Assembly (NCBI GenBank): GCA_038206355.1
Contig: JBBRAY010000083.1
Span: 1-10,618 of the forward strand
Origin: JAPLDB01 sp038206355
GTDB taxonomy: Bacteria; Bacteroidota; Bacteroidia; AKYH767-A; 2013-40CM-41-45
Direction: 5' to 3'
Length of the DNA stretch: 10,618 bases
Made by a program: the position numbers and the translations under genes
Part shown: positions 1 to 5,745 of the stretch, in pieces
Numbering within the stretch: position 1 is the first letter of the stretch
Layout of the letters: the number at the start of each line of letters is the position of its first letter
Notes under the pieces: generated by a model
Seen by the model: only the letters and a program-made list of their open reading frames with translations
Told to the model about the DNA's origin: nothing
Databases searched by the model: none

Positions 1-81
1 CTAAGTACTGTTCAAACTTTGGAAGAAGAAACTAAGGCTGGAGATTTCTCGATTACAACATCGCTTTTAAAACGTGTTTAG
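1..81 (+). CDS. Possible 3' end of a plus-strand gene (partial)
   Basis: The first 81 bases are open in frame 1 from the window edge to a TAG stop, giving 26 residues that end in SITTSLLKRV. The composition (charged, mixed) looks protein-like, and the minus-strand frames here are broken by stops. If real, this is the C-terminus of a gene starting left of the window and the only plus-strand gene here. I do not recognise it. An open stretch this short can occur by chance, so the call is weak. A 10-bp inverted repeat and a T-rich run follow the stop, which would suit a gene end. Confidence 0.35.
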   Translation, partial: LSTVQTLEEETKAGDFSITTSLLKRV

Positions 82-120
82 TAGGCCTTCGCCTGATTGC
101 CAGCCTTAGATTTCTTTTTT
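32..120 (+). terminator. Candidate terminator for the partial gene at the left edge
   Basis: CTAAGGCTGG (32-41) is perfectly inverted as CCAGCCTTAG (100-109), followed by ATTTCTTTTTTT (110-120). A smaller hairpin AGGC-cttc-GCCT (83-94) lies inside, just past the stop codon at 79-81. The loop between the long arms is 58 bases, far larger than in a classical intrinsic terminator, and the left arm is inside the coding frame. The structure is seen directly; its role is inferred. Confidence 0.3.
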
Positions 121-455
121 TATATGCAAAGATATGAGTAGACCTAAAGGGCAATATCCTGTTGAGCATTCTACAGTTGCATGGGCACGGACACTATTGA
201 TATTTTCGAAAAATTCATTTTGATAGCCACTGTAAATGGCATCAATACCCCTTTCCGGATTTTCATTCCATTTCCATTTACTTTGGACTTAAAACAAAAT
301 ATAATCAGTGCTTAGCTTCTTGAACAAGAGTCACAATAATGAAAATCACAATTAATATGGACCAGTTATTTCGCGAAACGAGATATTTAACCGACGGAGA
401 AAATCCTTATAGCGATTAAATACACATTGTAGAGAAAAAGGATGCTTCCCAATGT
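82..455. other. Gap without a convincing gene
   Basis: I see no intact gene here. One minus-strand frame is open for about 57 codons between a TAA near 288 and a TAA near 115. It carries a protein-like phrase (ERGIDAIYSGYQ) but has no ATG, so it may be a gene remnant. A 26-codon plus-strand frame starts with ATG at 339 and stops at 417-419. A minus-strand stretch around 330-450 also looks faintly protein-like. All are too short or lack a start, and I assign no function. The gap may be decayed coding sequence. Confidence 0.4.
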
Positions 456-1046
456 TTAGTATTCCTTCTTAAAGCAAGCCGCATATTCCTTAAACAATCT
501 GATATTTTTAGCAGAAAATTTTCTAAAAGTATAAGAATGTATTAACTTCGATTCATCATCCGGTTTATTTTTAGGATTCGGTGTGAACTTCAGCACGATT
601 GAATCAAGATTATTTTCTGCCATAGTATTTAAAAATTCCCTATTCACTTTGTAAAAGGCAATGAGCGCCCCCTTTTCTCCCGGATAATTCGTTTGAGGTG
701 GAAGTTTCAAAATCATATTATTCGAAAAATAAAATTGCAAGGAATCTGATTCATTTATGTCATAAGGATACGAGGCAGGCCCGAAAAATTGAAGATAAAA
801 AAGTCTATCAGTATTAACTTTTACGAAACTGTACATACCAATGAAAACGAAGGCATCGAAAAATTTAATTATTTTGGTTGAATTGTCGACCTTTTGGGGA
901 TAAGAAACTTTGTAACGTCCCAGGCCATTTTTGTAGAGCCATTTGTTAGGATTGCTTTCCATTTTGCATTGGGCAAAACATGCTTGGCACAGCAGTAAAG
1001 AAGCGAATAATAAAAATGAACTATTTCTAAATGCATTAATTTTCAT
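456..1046 (-). CDS. Secreted or periplasmic protein of unknown function
   Basis: This is a 196-residue protein if translation starts at the ATG at 1046. That start puts a basic end (MKINAFRN) directly before a hydrophobic stretch (residues 9-25) ending in ACFAQ, a good Sec signal peptide with likely cleavage before Gln26. An in-frame ATG at 1085 would add 13 residues in front of the signal and is less likely. The mature part is rich in Asn, Lys, Phe and Tyr and has no motif I recognise. It contains alternating hydrophobic stretches suggesting a beta-rich fold, and a C-terminal helix-like end. A Cys two residues after the cleavage site could be modified, but no clear lipobox is present. It starts 42 bases after the stop of the truncated gene upstream, so it may depend on read-through from there. 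I see no convincing promoter in the gap. Confidence 0.65.
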   Translation of the reverse strand: MKINAFRNSSFLLFASLLLCQACFAQCKMESNPNKWLYKNGLGRYKVSYPQKVDNSTKIIKFFDAFVFIGMYSFVKVNTDRLFYLQFFGPASYPYDINESDSLQFYFSNNMILKLPPQTNYPGEKGALIAFYKVNREFLNTMAENNLDSIVLKFTPNPKNKPDDESKLIHSYTFRKFSAKNIRLFKEYAACFKKEY

Positions 1047-1088
1047 GATGTTTGCGTTATAAAAAAGATTGAATTTGCAATACAAATT

Positions 1089-1658
1089 TTAGTCAATGAT
1101 TAATTTTTGCACCGCAGATCCTTTTTCACTCTGCAATTTAATAAAATAAATTCCCTTAAGGAATCTATCGCATTTGAGGGTTATAGTATCATATAGATAA
1201 ATCTCTGAATAAATAATCTCTCCCAATAAATTAATCACTTCCAACCGCTTGCAATTACCTCTCATCTCGGAAGTTCCAATGCTGAAATGTAAAGTTGCAG
1301 GGTTAGGCGAAATAGTAAAATTTATTTTAGTTCCTTCTAATTCTAGAACCGGAATAACTCCGGAACTGTCTATGTTAATAAGATAGGCATCACCTGCCAC
1401 TCCTCCAAAGCTCCAGGAACATCCTGAAATTACAAATCCGGAATCGTTCTTTTGCTGAATTGACATTCCAACATCTCCGTTTATTCCACCATATTGAGAC
1501 TCCCATACTAAGTTTCCTCCAGAATCAATTCTAATACAATAAACATTTTGTGCAGGAAATGTTCCATATGAGCCTGCAATTATGTAGCCCCCATCCCACG
1601 TTTTGCTTATGGAACGACCTATATCATTGCCTGGCCCCCCAAATTTTTTTGAGTAAAT
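1089..1658 (-). pseudogene. 5'-truncated type IX secreted repeat protein
   Basis: The frame is open from a TGA at 1661-1659 down to the TAA at 1091-1089, about 189 residues. The first Met (1466) lies in the middle of a repeat, so it is not the true start. The N-terminal half shows two copies of a roughly 50-residue repeat, beginning KKFGGPGNDIGRSI and SQYGGINGDVGMSI. Each runs through a GG/SG turn to an ID(S)xG end; such repeats are common in Bacteroidota surface proteins and probably form propeller-like blades. The last 80 residues are a Por secretion sorting domain (ISPNPA, LLGEIIYSE, LKGIYFIKL, QKLIID). There is no signal peptide and no upstream repeats, so most of the gene is missing. An ATG at 1665 would join this frame if the A7 run (1644-1650 on the plus strand) were one base shorter. 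That could mean a frameshift or a sequencing error, but it would not restore a signal peptide. Confidence 0.75.
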
Positions 1659-1705
1659 TCACCATCCAAAGAAAGGAAAAAAAGCTATTTAAAAAAGGTG
1701 AATTT
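1655..1705. repeat. 9-bp inverted repeat at the break of the truncated gene
   Basis: AAATTCACC (1655-1663) is perfectly inverted as GGTGAATTT (1697-1705). The 33 bases between are rich in A runs on the plus strand. It lies between the ftsY stop and the first surviving codons of the truncated type IX gene. The loop is large and no T-run follows the distal arm, so it is a poor intrinsic terminator for ftsY. It could be a scar of the rearrangement that removed the 5' part of the gene. Confidence 0.4.
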
Positions 1706-1745
1706 CAGGTTGAATAAACGATCAGCTATGCTTACTGAGAAGGAA

Positions 1746-2705
1746 TTACCCTCCAAACAAACTATCCACAAACTCTGCCTTATTAAACACCTGCAAATCT
1801 TCCATCTTCTCTCCTACGCCAATGTATTTCACCGGTATTTTGAATTCATCACTGATGCCGATCACAACTCCGCCTTTGGCCGTTCCATCAAGTTTGGTTA
1901 GCGCGAGTGCATTTACGTCAGTGGCTAATGTAAATTGTCTGGCTTGTTCTATCGCATTCTGACCCGTGCTTGCGTCGAGGACTAAAAGGATTTCATGTGG
2001 TGCGCCGGGAATGACTTTTTCCATCACCCGTTTGATCTTGGAAAGCTCATTCATCAGGTTTACTTTATTGTGCAGGCGTCCTGCTGTATCAATAATGACT
2101 ACGTCTGATTTTTGTGCAACGCCTGAACTGACTGCGTCAAAAGCAACAGATGCAGGGTCACTACCCATGGCTTGTTTCACAATTGGAACGCCTGCACGCT
2201 TACTCCATACATCAAGCTGGTCCACTGCTGCTGCGCGAAAAGTATCAGCAGCACCAAGCAAAACTTTTTTTCCTGCCTGTGTAAATTGATATGCAAGTTT
2301 TCCAATGGTTGTTGTCTTACCCACGCCGTTCACACCAACAACCATGATTACATAAGGATGTCCGCCGGTATCAGGCAAGGAAAAACCATCTCTGTCTTCA
2401 GTATTATTTTCAGAAAGCAAAAAGGAGATTTCTTCTTTGAGTAACGTATGAAGCTCAGCAGTGCTCACATATTTATCGCGGGCCACGCGCTCTTCAAGAC
2501 GTTTGATAATTTTCAATGTGGTGCCCACGCCAACATCACTTGTTACAAGAACTTCTTCAAGGTTATCCAACACATCGGCATCTACGTCCGACTTGCCCGC
2601 AATGGCCTTGGTAAGCTTGGAGAAAAAACTCGTCTTTGTTTTTTCAAGGCCTTTGTCGAGCGACTCCTTCTTCTCCTTAGAAAATATTTTTGAAAAAATT
2701 CCCAT
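1746..2705 (-). CDS. ftsY: Signal recognition particle receptor FtsY
   Basis: FtsY is the SRP-type GTPase that docks the SRP-ribosome-nascent chain complex at the inner membrane for co-translational insertion. The 319 residues fit the short form: an NG core without the long acidic A domain seen in E. coli. The N domain covers about 20-100. The GTPase shows G1 GVNGVGKTT (124-132), DTFRAAA (154-160), G3 DTAGR (206-210) and G4 TKLDG (270-274). The closing GVGEKMEDLQVF (296-307) and the end at FGG are typical. The start MGIFSKIFSK gives an amphipathic lysine-rich helix, often the membrane-targeting element in FtsY. It follows rpmG and DUF4295 in the same direction, a conserved Bacteroidota order. 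The 173-base gap ahead of it contains a long inverted repeat. The family assignment is very secure. Confidence 0.98.
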   Translation of the reverse strand: MGIFSKIFSKEKKESLDKGLEKTKTSFFSKLTKAIAGKSDVDADVLDNLEEVLVTSDVGVGTTLKIIKRLEERVARDKYVSTAELHTLLKEEISFLLSENNTEDRDGFSLPDTGGHPYVIMVVGVNGVGKTTTIGKLAYQFTQAGKKVLLGAADTFRAAAVDQLDVWSKRAGVPIVKQAMGSDPASVAFDAVSSGVAQKSDVVIIDTAGRLHNKVNLMNELSKIKRVMEKVIPGAPHEILLVLDASTGQNAIEQARQFTLATDVNALALTKLDGTAKGGVVIGISDEFKIPVKYIGVGEKMEDLQVFNKAEFVDSLFGG

Positions 2706-2720
2706 GTATTAGTATTTAAT

Positions 2721-2821
2721 GACCTCAGCGAAGTACAAATAAAACCTGCCAATATACCAATTACAAAAAATCTACGTTGAGATTCGTATATTGGTATTTT
2801 CATTAGTACTTCGGTGGGATC
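2721..2821. repeat. Nested imperfect inverted repeat ahead of ftsY
   Basis: Two nested perfect inverted pairs share one centre near 2771: CGAAGTAC (2729-2736) with GTACTTCG (2806-2813), and CCAATATAC (2749-2757) with GTATATTGG (2786-2794). The internal spacers are nearly symmetric (12 and 11 bases). The outer arm extends to 2721-2736 against 2806-2821 with 13 of 16 positions matching. The whole is a roughly 100-base long hairpin ending 16 bases before the ftsY start codon. It could be a small palindromic repeat that inserted between DUF4295 and ftsY, or a leader structure that lowers or uncouples ftsY expression. The structure is seen directly; function is inferred. Confidence 0.6.
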
Positions 2822-2878
2822 ACAAAAAAAGCTCCCTTCAATAAGAAAGAAGCCCAAAGATTATTTTATAAACTGAAA

Positions 2879-3034
2879 TTATTTGTTCTTCAGAAAATCC
2901 TTGATGTGATCATTATGGACTACTTCTTCCTTGAAGTTATACCCACCGGTTTCTTTGTTCTTCACCATTTTAATCACGCGCGAAAACTCTTTTCCTTTTC
3001 CGGTTTTCAGGGTTGCTACTACTTTCTTTGCCAT
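2879..3034 (-). CDS. DUF4295 family small basic protein
   Basis: This is a 51-residue lysine-rich protein that begins MAKKVVATLKTGKGKEF and ends FLKNK. Its size, basic composition, N-terminal MAKK and position between rpmG and ftsY match the Bacteroidota DUF4295 family, whose role is unknown to me. The constant linkage to ribosomal protein genes suggests a ribosome-associated or RNA-binding role (inference). The next residues (SRVIKMVKNKETGGYNFKEE) resemble ribosomal protein style sequence. The start is fixed by the only Met ahead of the conserved MAKK. It lies 89 bases after rpmG and is probably on the same transcript. Confidence 0.88.
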   Translation of the reverse strand: MAKKVVATLKTGKGKEFSRVIKMVKNKETGGYNFKEEVVHNDHIKDFLKNK

Positions 3035-3123
3035 TGTATTTTAGTTGTTTGGTTGATACGTTGAATAGTTGAAAATGTTGATTGGTTTTAACTAATAAAC
3101 CGATAAACGATTCAACAATTAAA

Positions 3124-3306
3124 CTACTTAATTTCCTTATGAAGCGTCATCTTTTTAAGGATGCGGTTATATTTCTTAAGCTCCAGACGTTCTGTAGTCA
3201 CTTTTTTGTTCTTTGTAGTGATATAACGTGAAGTGCCGGGCATTCCGCTCGTCTTGTGCTCTGTACATTCCAGGATTACCTGAATCCTATTACCTTTCTT
3301 AGCCAT
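3124..3306 (-). CDS. rpmG: 50S ribosomal protein L33
   Basis: L33 is a small component of the large ribosomal subunit near the tRNA exit site. The 60-residue sequence starts MAKKGNRIQVILECTEHK and contains the family region GTSRYITTKNKK, followed by LELKKYNRILKKM. It has one Cys only (in LECTEHK), so it is the zinc-free form lacking the two CxxC pairs. That is common when a genome relies on C-minus paralogues. rpmB (L28), which usually precedes rpmG in Bacteroidota, is not between this gene and the upstream peptidase gene. A strong TAnnTTTG-type promoter lies about 60 bases ahead, so rpmG appears to start the transcript. Confidence 0.97.
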   Translation of the reverse strand: MAKKGNRIQVILECTEHKTSGMPGTSRYITTKNKKVTTERLELKKYNRILKKMTLHKEIK

Positions 3307-3366
3307 TATTATACTGTTTTTGGTTTAAAATTGAATGATTTCAATCAAAACCGGATTTTCGGGCTG

Positions 3367-3396
3367 CAAATATAGAATAATTTTCTTTCCTTAAAA
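3367..3396 (-). promoter_or_regulatory. Bacteroidota-type promoter for rpmG-DUF4295-ftsY
   Basis: On the minus strand TATATTTG (3374-3367) matches the -7 consensus TAnnTTTG exactly. Eighteen bases further upstream is TTTT (3396-3393), one base off the -33 TTTG. This predicts a start near 3360 and a leader of about 55 bases before rpmG. It sits within 30 bases of the stop codon of the upstream peptidase gene, so the ribosomal genes can be expressed independently of it. Confidence 0.6.
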
Positions 3397-3403
3397 TACT
3401 TCT

Positions 3404-4801
3404 TTATTTTTCTTTTATCCACACCGGTTTTTCTTTCATCAGGGCTTCTATGGCCGCTACCGACCTCGGACTGGACGCCGAAAGGTTCTCATTTCCCGTT
3501 TCTGTAATGAGAATATCATCCTCAATCCTGACCCCGATATTCCACCATTTAGGGTCGCAGGGACTGCCTTCGGCGATGTAAATGCCGGGTTCTACAGTAA
3601 GAATTACTCCGGGCTTCAATTTGCCGTGCGTGCCAGCATCATGTACGTCCAGACCAAGATAATGAGAGGTTCCGTGAAAGAAATAGTTCCTGAAATCGTT
3701 TTCCGTTTTGATGATTCCAAGTTCGACCAGACCTTTACTGATTATTGCAACGGCTATTTTATGCGCTGAATTAAAATCATTGCCGGGAATACAAACGTCA
3801 ATTCCGGCCTGCTGTGCTTTCAGTACGAGTTCATAAATCAACTTCTGATCCGGAGTAAATTTTCCATTCACAGGAATGGTTCGAGTTACGTCAGCCGAAT
3901 AGCCGTGGTATTCTGCTCCCATGTCATTCAACTGCAGATCGCCGGAACTCAGTTGCTTTCTGTTGGATTCATAATGCAAAATGCAGGAGTTCTCTCCTCC
4001 CCCACATATGCTGGGATATCCGACGTACTCAGCTCCATTCCGTTTCCATACATATTCTCCAATCGCCTGTACGTCGTACTCATGCATCCCCGGCGCAAGC
4101 GAGCGCATGATTTCATTGTGCCCCTCGCAACTCATCGCAACAACCTTTCTCATCAAAGTAATTTCTTCCTGGTGCTTGATCTCCCGCAATTCAGCCATGG
4201 CAGAAGACAACCCTTTTACATCTCCATTTGGCGGAGGGAACGCTGTTTTATTTTTGAATATCTCAATGAGGTCAAACAAATCATCAGACACAAATTTACT
4301 GTCCACGGCTCCTTTAGGAATGATATACCAGAGCTTATTATATTTTGTAAAGTCTATAAATATGGAATCAAAATCTGCTGCATTAAAAACCGCGGTAACA
4401 CCTGTAAGTTCACCGGCCCCATCCTTTCCTGCACGGCGACCGGTCCATGATTCTCTCTCCGGATTTCTTGACGGAACAAATAAAAATTCATCGGCAGTTT
4501 TTCCGTTCAGTTCCTGAGCCGATTTAAAAATAATGAGCATTGCATTGGGCTCATTAAACCCTGTGAGGTAATAAAAATCAGGCGACTGGTGGTACTGATA
4601 ATCATTGTCGTTGCTGTAATTGCGTTCGGGAGCGGCAAATAAAACGGCAACAGAATTTTCAGGCATCATTTCACGAAGCGCATTCCTCCTGCCCTCATGA
4701 AATTCCTTTGACAACACATCATCGTCATACCGGTAGTGTTCCGGAAGCTGTGCTTTGGATACCTGAGAAATTAATAAAAAAATTATGACGATGAGCCGCA
4801 T
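3404..4801 (-). CDS. pepP: Exported Xaa-Pro aminopeptidase (M24B, aminopeptidase P)
   Basis: The enzyme removes an N-terminal residue when proline is second. The 465-residue protein has a signal peptide (MRLIVIIFLLISQVSKAQ, about 1-18), so it acts in the periplasm or at the surface. An AMP_N domain occupies about 28-170. The M24 catalytic pita-bread domain spans about 205-455. All five expected metal ligands are visible: Asp293 and Asp304 (LNDMGAEY, SADVTRT), His380 (HGTSHYLGLDVHD), Glu404 (LTVEPGIYI) and Glu427 (VRIEDDI). Catalytic His376 and His387 are also present. Its start codon overlaps the stop of the lipoprotein gene as TAATG, implying translational coupling. The neighbours are periplasmic folding factors, so a role in envelope protein turnover or peptide use is likely. 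The symbol is assigned by family; orthology to cytoplasmic PepP is not implied. Confidence 0.95.
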   Translation of the reverse strand: MRLIVIIFLLISQVSKAQLPEHYRYDDDVLSKEFHEGRRNALREMMPENSVAVLFAAPERNYSNDNDYQYHQSPDFYYLTGFNEPNAMLIIFKSAQELNGKTADEFLFVPSRNPERESWTGRRAGKDGAGELTGVTAVFNAADFDSIFIDFTKYNKLWYIIPKGAVDSKFVSDDLFDLIEIFKNKTAFPPPNGDVKGLSSAMAELREIKHQEEITLMRKVVAMSCEGHNEIMRSLAPGMHEYDVQAIGEYVWKRNGAEYVGYPSICGGGENSCILHYESNRKQLSSGDLQLNDMGAEYHGYSADVTRTIPVNGKFTPDQKLIYELVLKAQQAGIDVCIPGNDFNSAHKIAVAIISKGLVELGIIKTENDFRNYFFHGTSHYLGLDVHDAGTHGKLKPGVILTVEPGIYIAEGSPCDPKWWNIGVRIEDDILITETGNENLSASSPRSVAAIEALMKEKPVWIKEK

Positions 4802-5670
4802 TACTTTTTCCTGTCAAAAATTTCAAATTCATTTTTACTCCTTGCATCCTCATAAGCCTGTTGCTCCATTTCAGAAATCAGTTTCAGCTTGCGCTGATTG
4901 ATGATCATCGTTCTGATATTTTTCTTTTCAAAACTCAACGGCGACAAACTGTTTTTCACTTTGAAGCCTTTAATGCTGACGAAGTAAATCGTATTAGAAT
5001 CTTCAATCTCCAGATTCCTGTTGTTATGAAGAAACTGGTCCTGATCGTATGTCTTAATCGGAATTTCCTTTAGCAAATCATCGAACATGAGCCAGGTATC
5101 TTCATCGAGATAATAATTCAACGCATACTGGCGGCAATAATCTCTCAGCAATTCCCTGTCTTTGCTGTTATCGGAATGATACCAATCGCGGACTTTATTC
5201 AGCTTGGGAGAATTTTTATTCAGCTTCAGATAAATAACCTTGAGGATATTACTCTTGAGTTCAAAATTTCCCGGATTGGCATTATAAAATACTTCAATTT
5301 CATTTTCAGAAACATTTGTATCCAGTCGCTGCTCTACCAGTGCTTTCTCATAAGCATACCTGATCAGAGAGTTGCGGTATTCTTCAAGTTCCTTTTCCAC
5401 ATCTTTCTTTTCGGCTTCAAGGTTACTCTCCGCCTTGTGCATGACGACCTGCTGATGAATCCAGTTGTCAATGTAATTTTTGATGATATGACTGCTGTCA
5501 ATCTTTGATGCATTCGCAGGAACAATACCCGCCAGGTTTTCAGGATAGAGATAACTGTCGTAAACGCGTGCAACAGCATCTTTTGTATTCGGTTTATTCT
5601 TTCCTGAAAAATAATTGCAGGAAGAAAACAAGATTGCTGAAAAGAATATAATGCTGACTGATTTAATCAT
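4801..5670 (-). CDS. SurA-like periplasmic chaperone lipoprotein without a catalytic PPIase domain
   Basis: This 289-residue lipoprotein starts MIKSVSIIFFSAILFSSC; the lipobox FSSC puts the acylated Cys at 18. Residues about 55-125 are helical with a conserved-looking stretch (IDNWIHQQVVMHKAE, charged coiled region 84-100), as in SurA N-terminal chaperone domains. The part from 125 (SENEIEVFYNANPGNFELKS, then ILKVIYLKLN) resembles the entry to a parvulin domain, but the usual parvulin core (SHIL, GGDLG, VSxPI) is not visible. It therefore probably binds unfolded outer membrane proteins rather than isomerising prolines (inference). It follows a bona fide parvulin gene and is coupled to the aminopeptidase gene. 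The start is secure because no other Met precedes the lipobox. Oddly, a terminator-like hairpin ends three bases before this ATG, leaving no room for a normal ribosome binding site. Confidence 0.8.
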   Translation of the reverse strand: MIKSVSIIFFSAILFSSCNYFSGKNKPNTKDAVARVYDSYLYPENLAGIVPANASKIDSSHIIKNYIDNWIHQQVVMHKAESNLEAEKKDVEKELEEYRNSLIRYAYEKALVEQRLDTNVSENEIEVFYNANPGNFELKSNILKVIYLKLNKNSPKLNKVRDWYHSDNSKDRELLRDYCRQYALNYYLDEDTWLMFDDLLKEIPIKTYDQDQFLHNNRNLEIEDSNTIYFVSIKGFKVKNSLSPLSFEKKNIRTMIINQRKLKLISEMEQQAYEDARSKNEFEIFDRKK

Positions 5671-5673
5671 CCG

Positions 5674-5710
5674 AAAAAAAAATGGCGCTCACTTTTAAAT
5701 GAACGCCACT
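5674..5710 (-). terminator. Strong terminator-like hairpin abutting the lipoprotein start
   Basis: On the minus strand TGGCGTTCA (5708-5700) pairs with TGAGCGCCA (5691-5683) around an 8-base loop. The 9-bp stem includes one G-T pair and extends by two weaker pairs to 5681-5710. A run of nine T (5682-5674) follows, the classical form of an intrinsic terminator for the parvulin gene, whose stop is 35 bases upstream. The T run ends three bases before the ATG of the lipoprotein gene, so it must also shape that gene's expression. Confidence 0.8.
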
Positions 5711-5725
5711 AAGGTCTTATTTATT

Positions 5726-5740
5726 TCCTTAAAATAAGGA
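5726..5740. repeat. Small palindrome after the parvulin stop
   Basis: TCCTTA (5726-5731) and TAAGGA (5735-5740) are perfectly inverted around AAA. On the minus strand it lies six bases after the parvulin stop and ahead of the stronger hairpin at 5681-5710. It may be a stabilising 3' stem or chance; it is too weak to act alone as a terminator. Confidence 0.35.
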
Positions 5741-5745
5741 GTACT

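Noticed and set aside
339..419. Plus-strand 26-residue frame with ATG
   Set aside because: Too short, no recognisable features and no promoter; chance is a sufficient explanation.
1047..1085. Upstream ATG for the unknown secreted protein
   Set aside because: It would place 13 polar residues before a well-formed signal peptide; the ATG at 1046 gives a standard signal start.
1089..1466. Intact 125-residue gene starting at the Met at 1466
   Set aside because: Clear repeat-type coding sequence continues upstream in the same frame to 1658, and the Met lies inside a repeat; there is no signal peptide, which a sorting-domain protein needs.
2582..2857. Minus-strand 91-residue open frame
   Set aside because: It spans the inverted repeat and runs into ftsY in another frame; its sequence (arginine-rich shadow) has no protein-like features.
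3052..3081. Four GTTGA copies in the rpmG-DUF4295 gap
   Set aside because: Irregular spacing and low-complexity sequence; no dyad or known site.
3905..4517. Plus-strand open frames of about 180 residues
   Set aside because: They are antisense to the catalytic part of the M24 peptidase, whose motifs are complete; no start context or family features.
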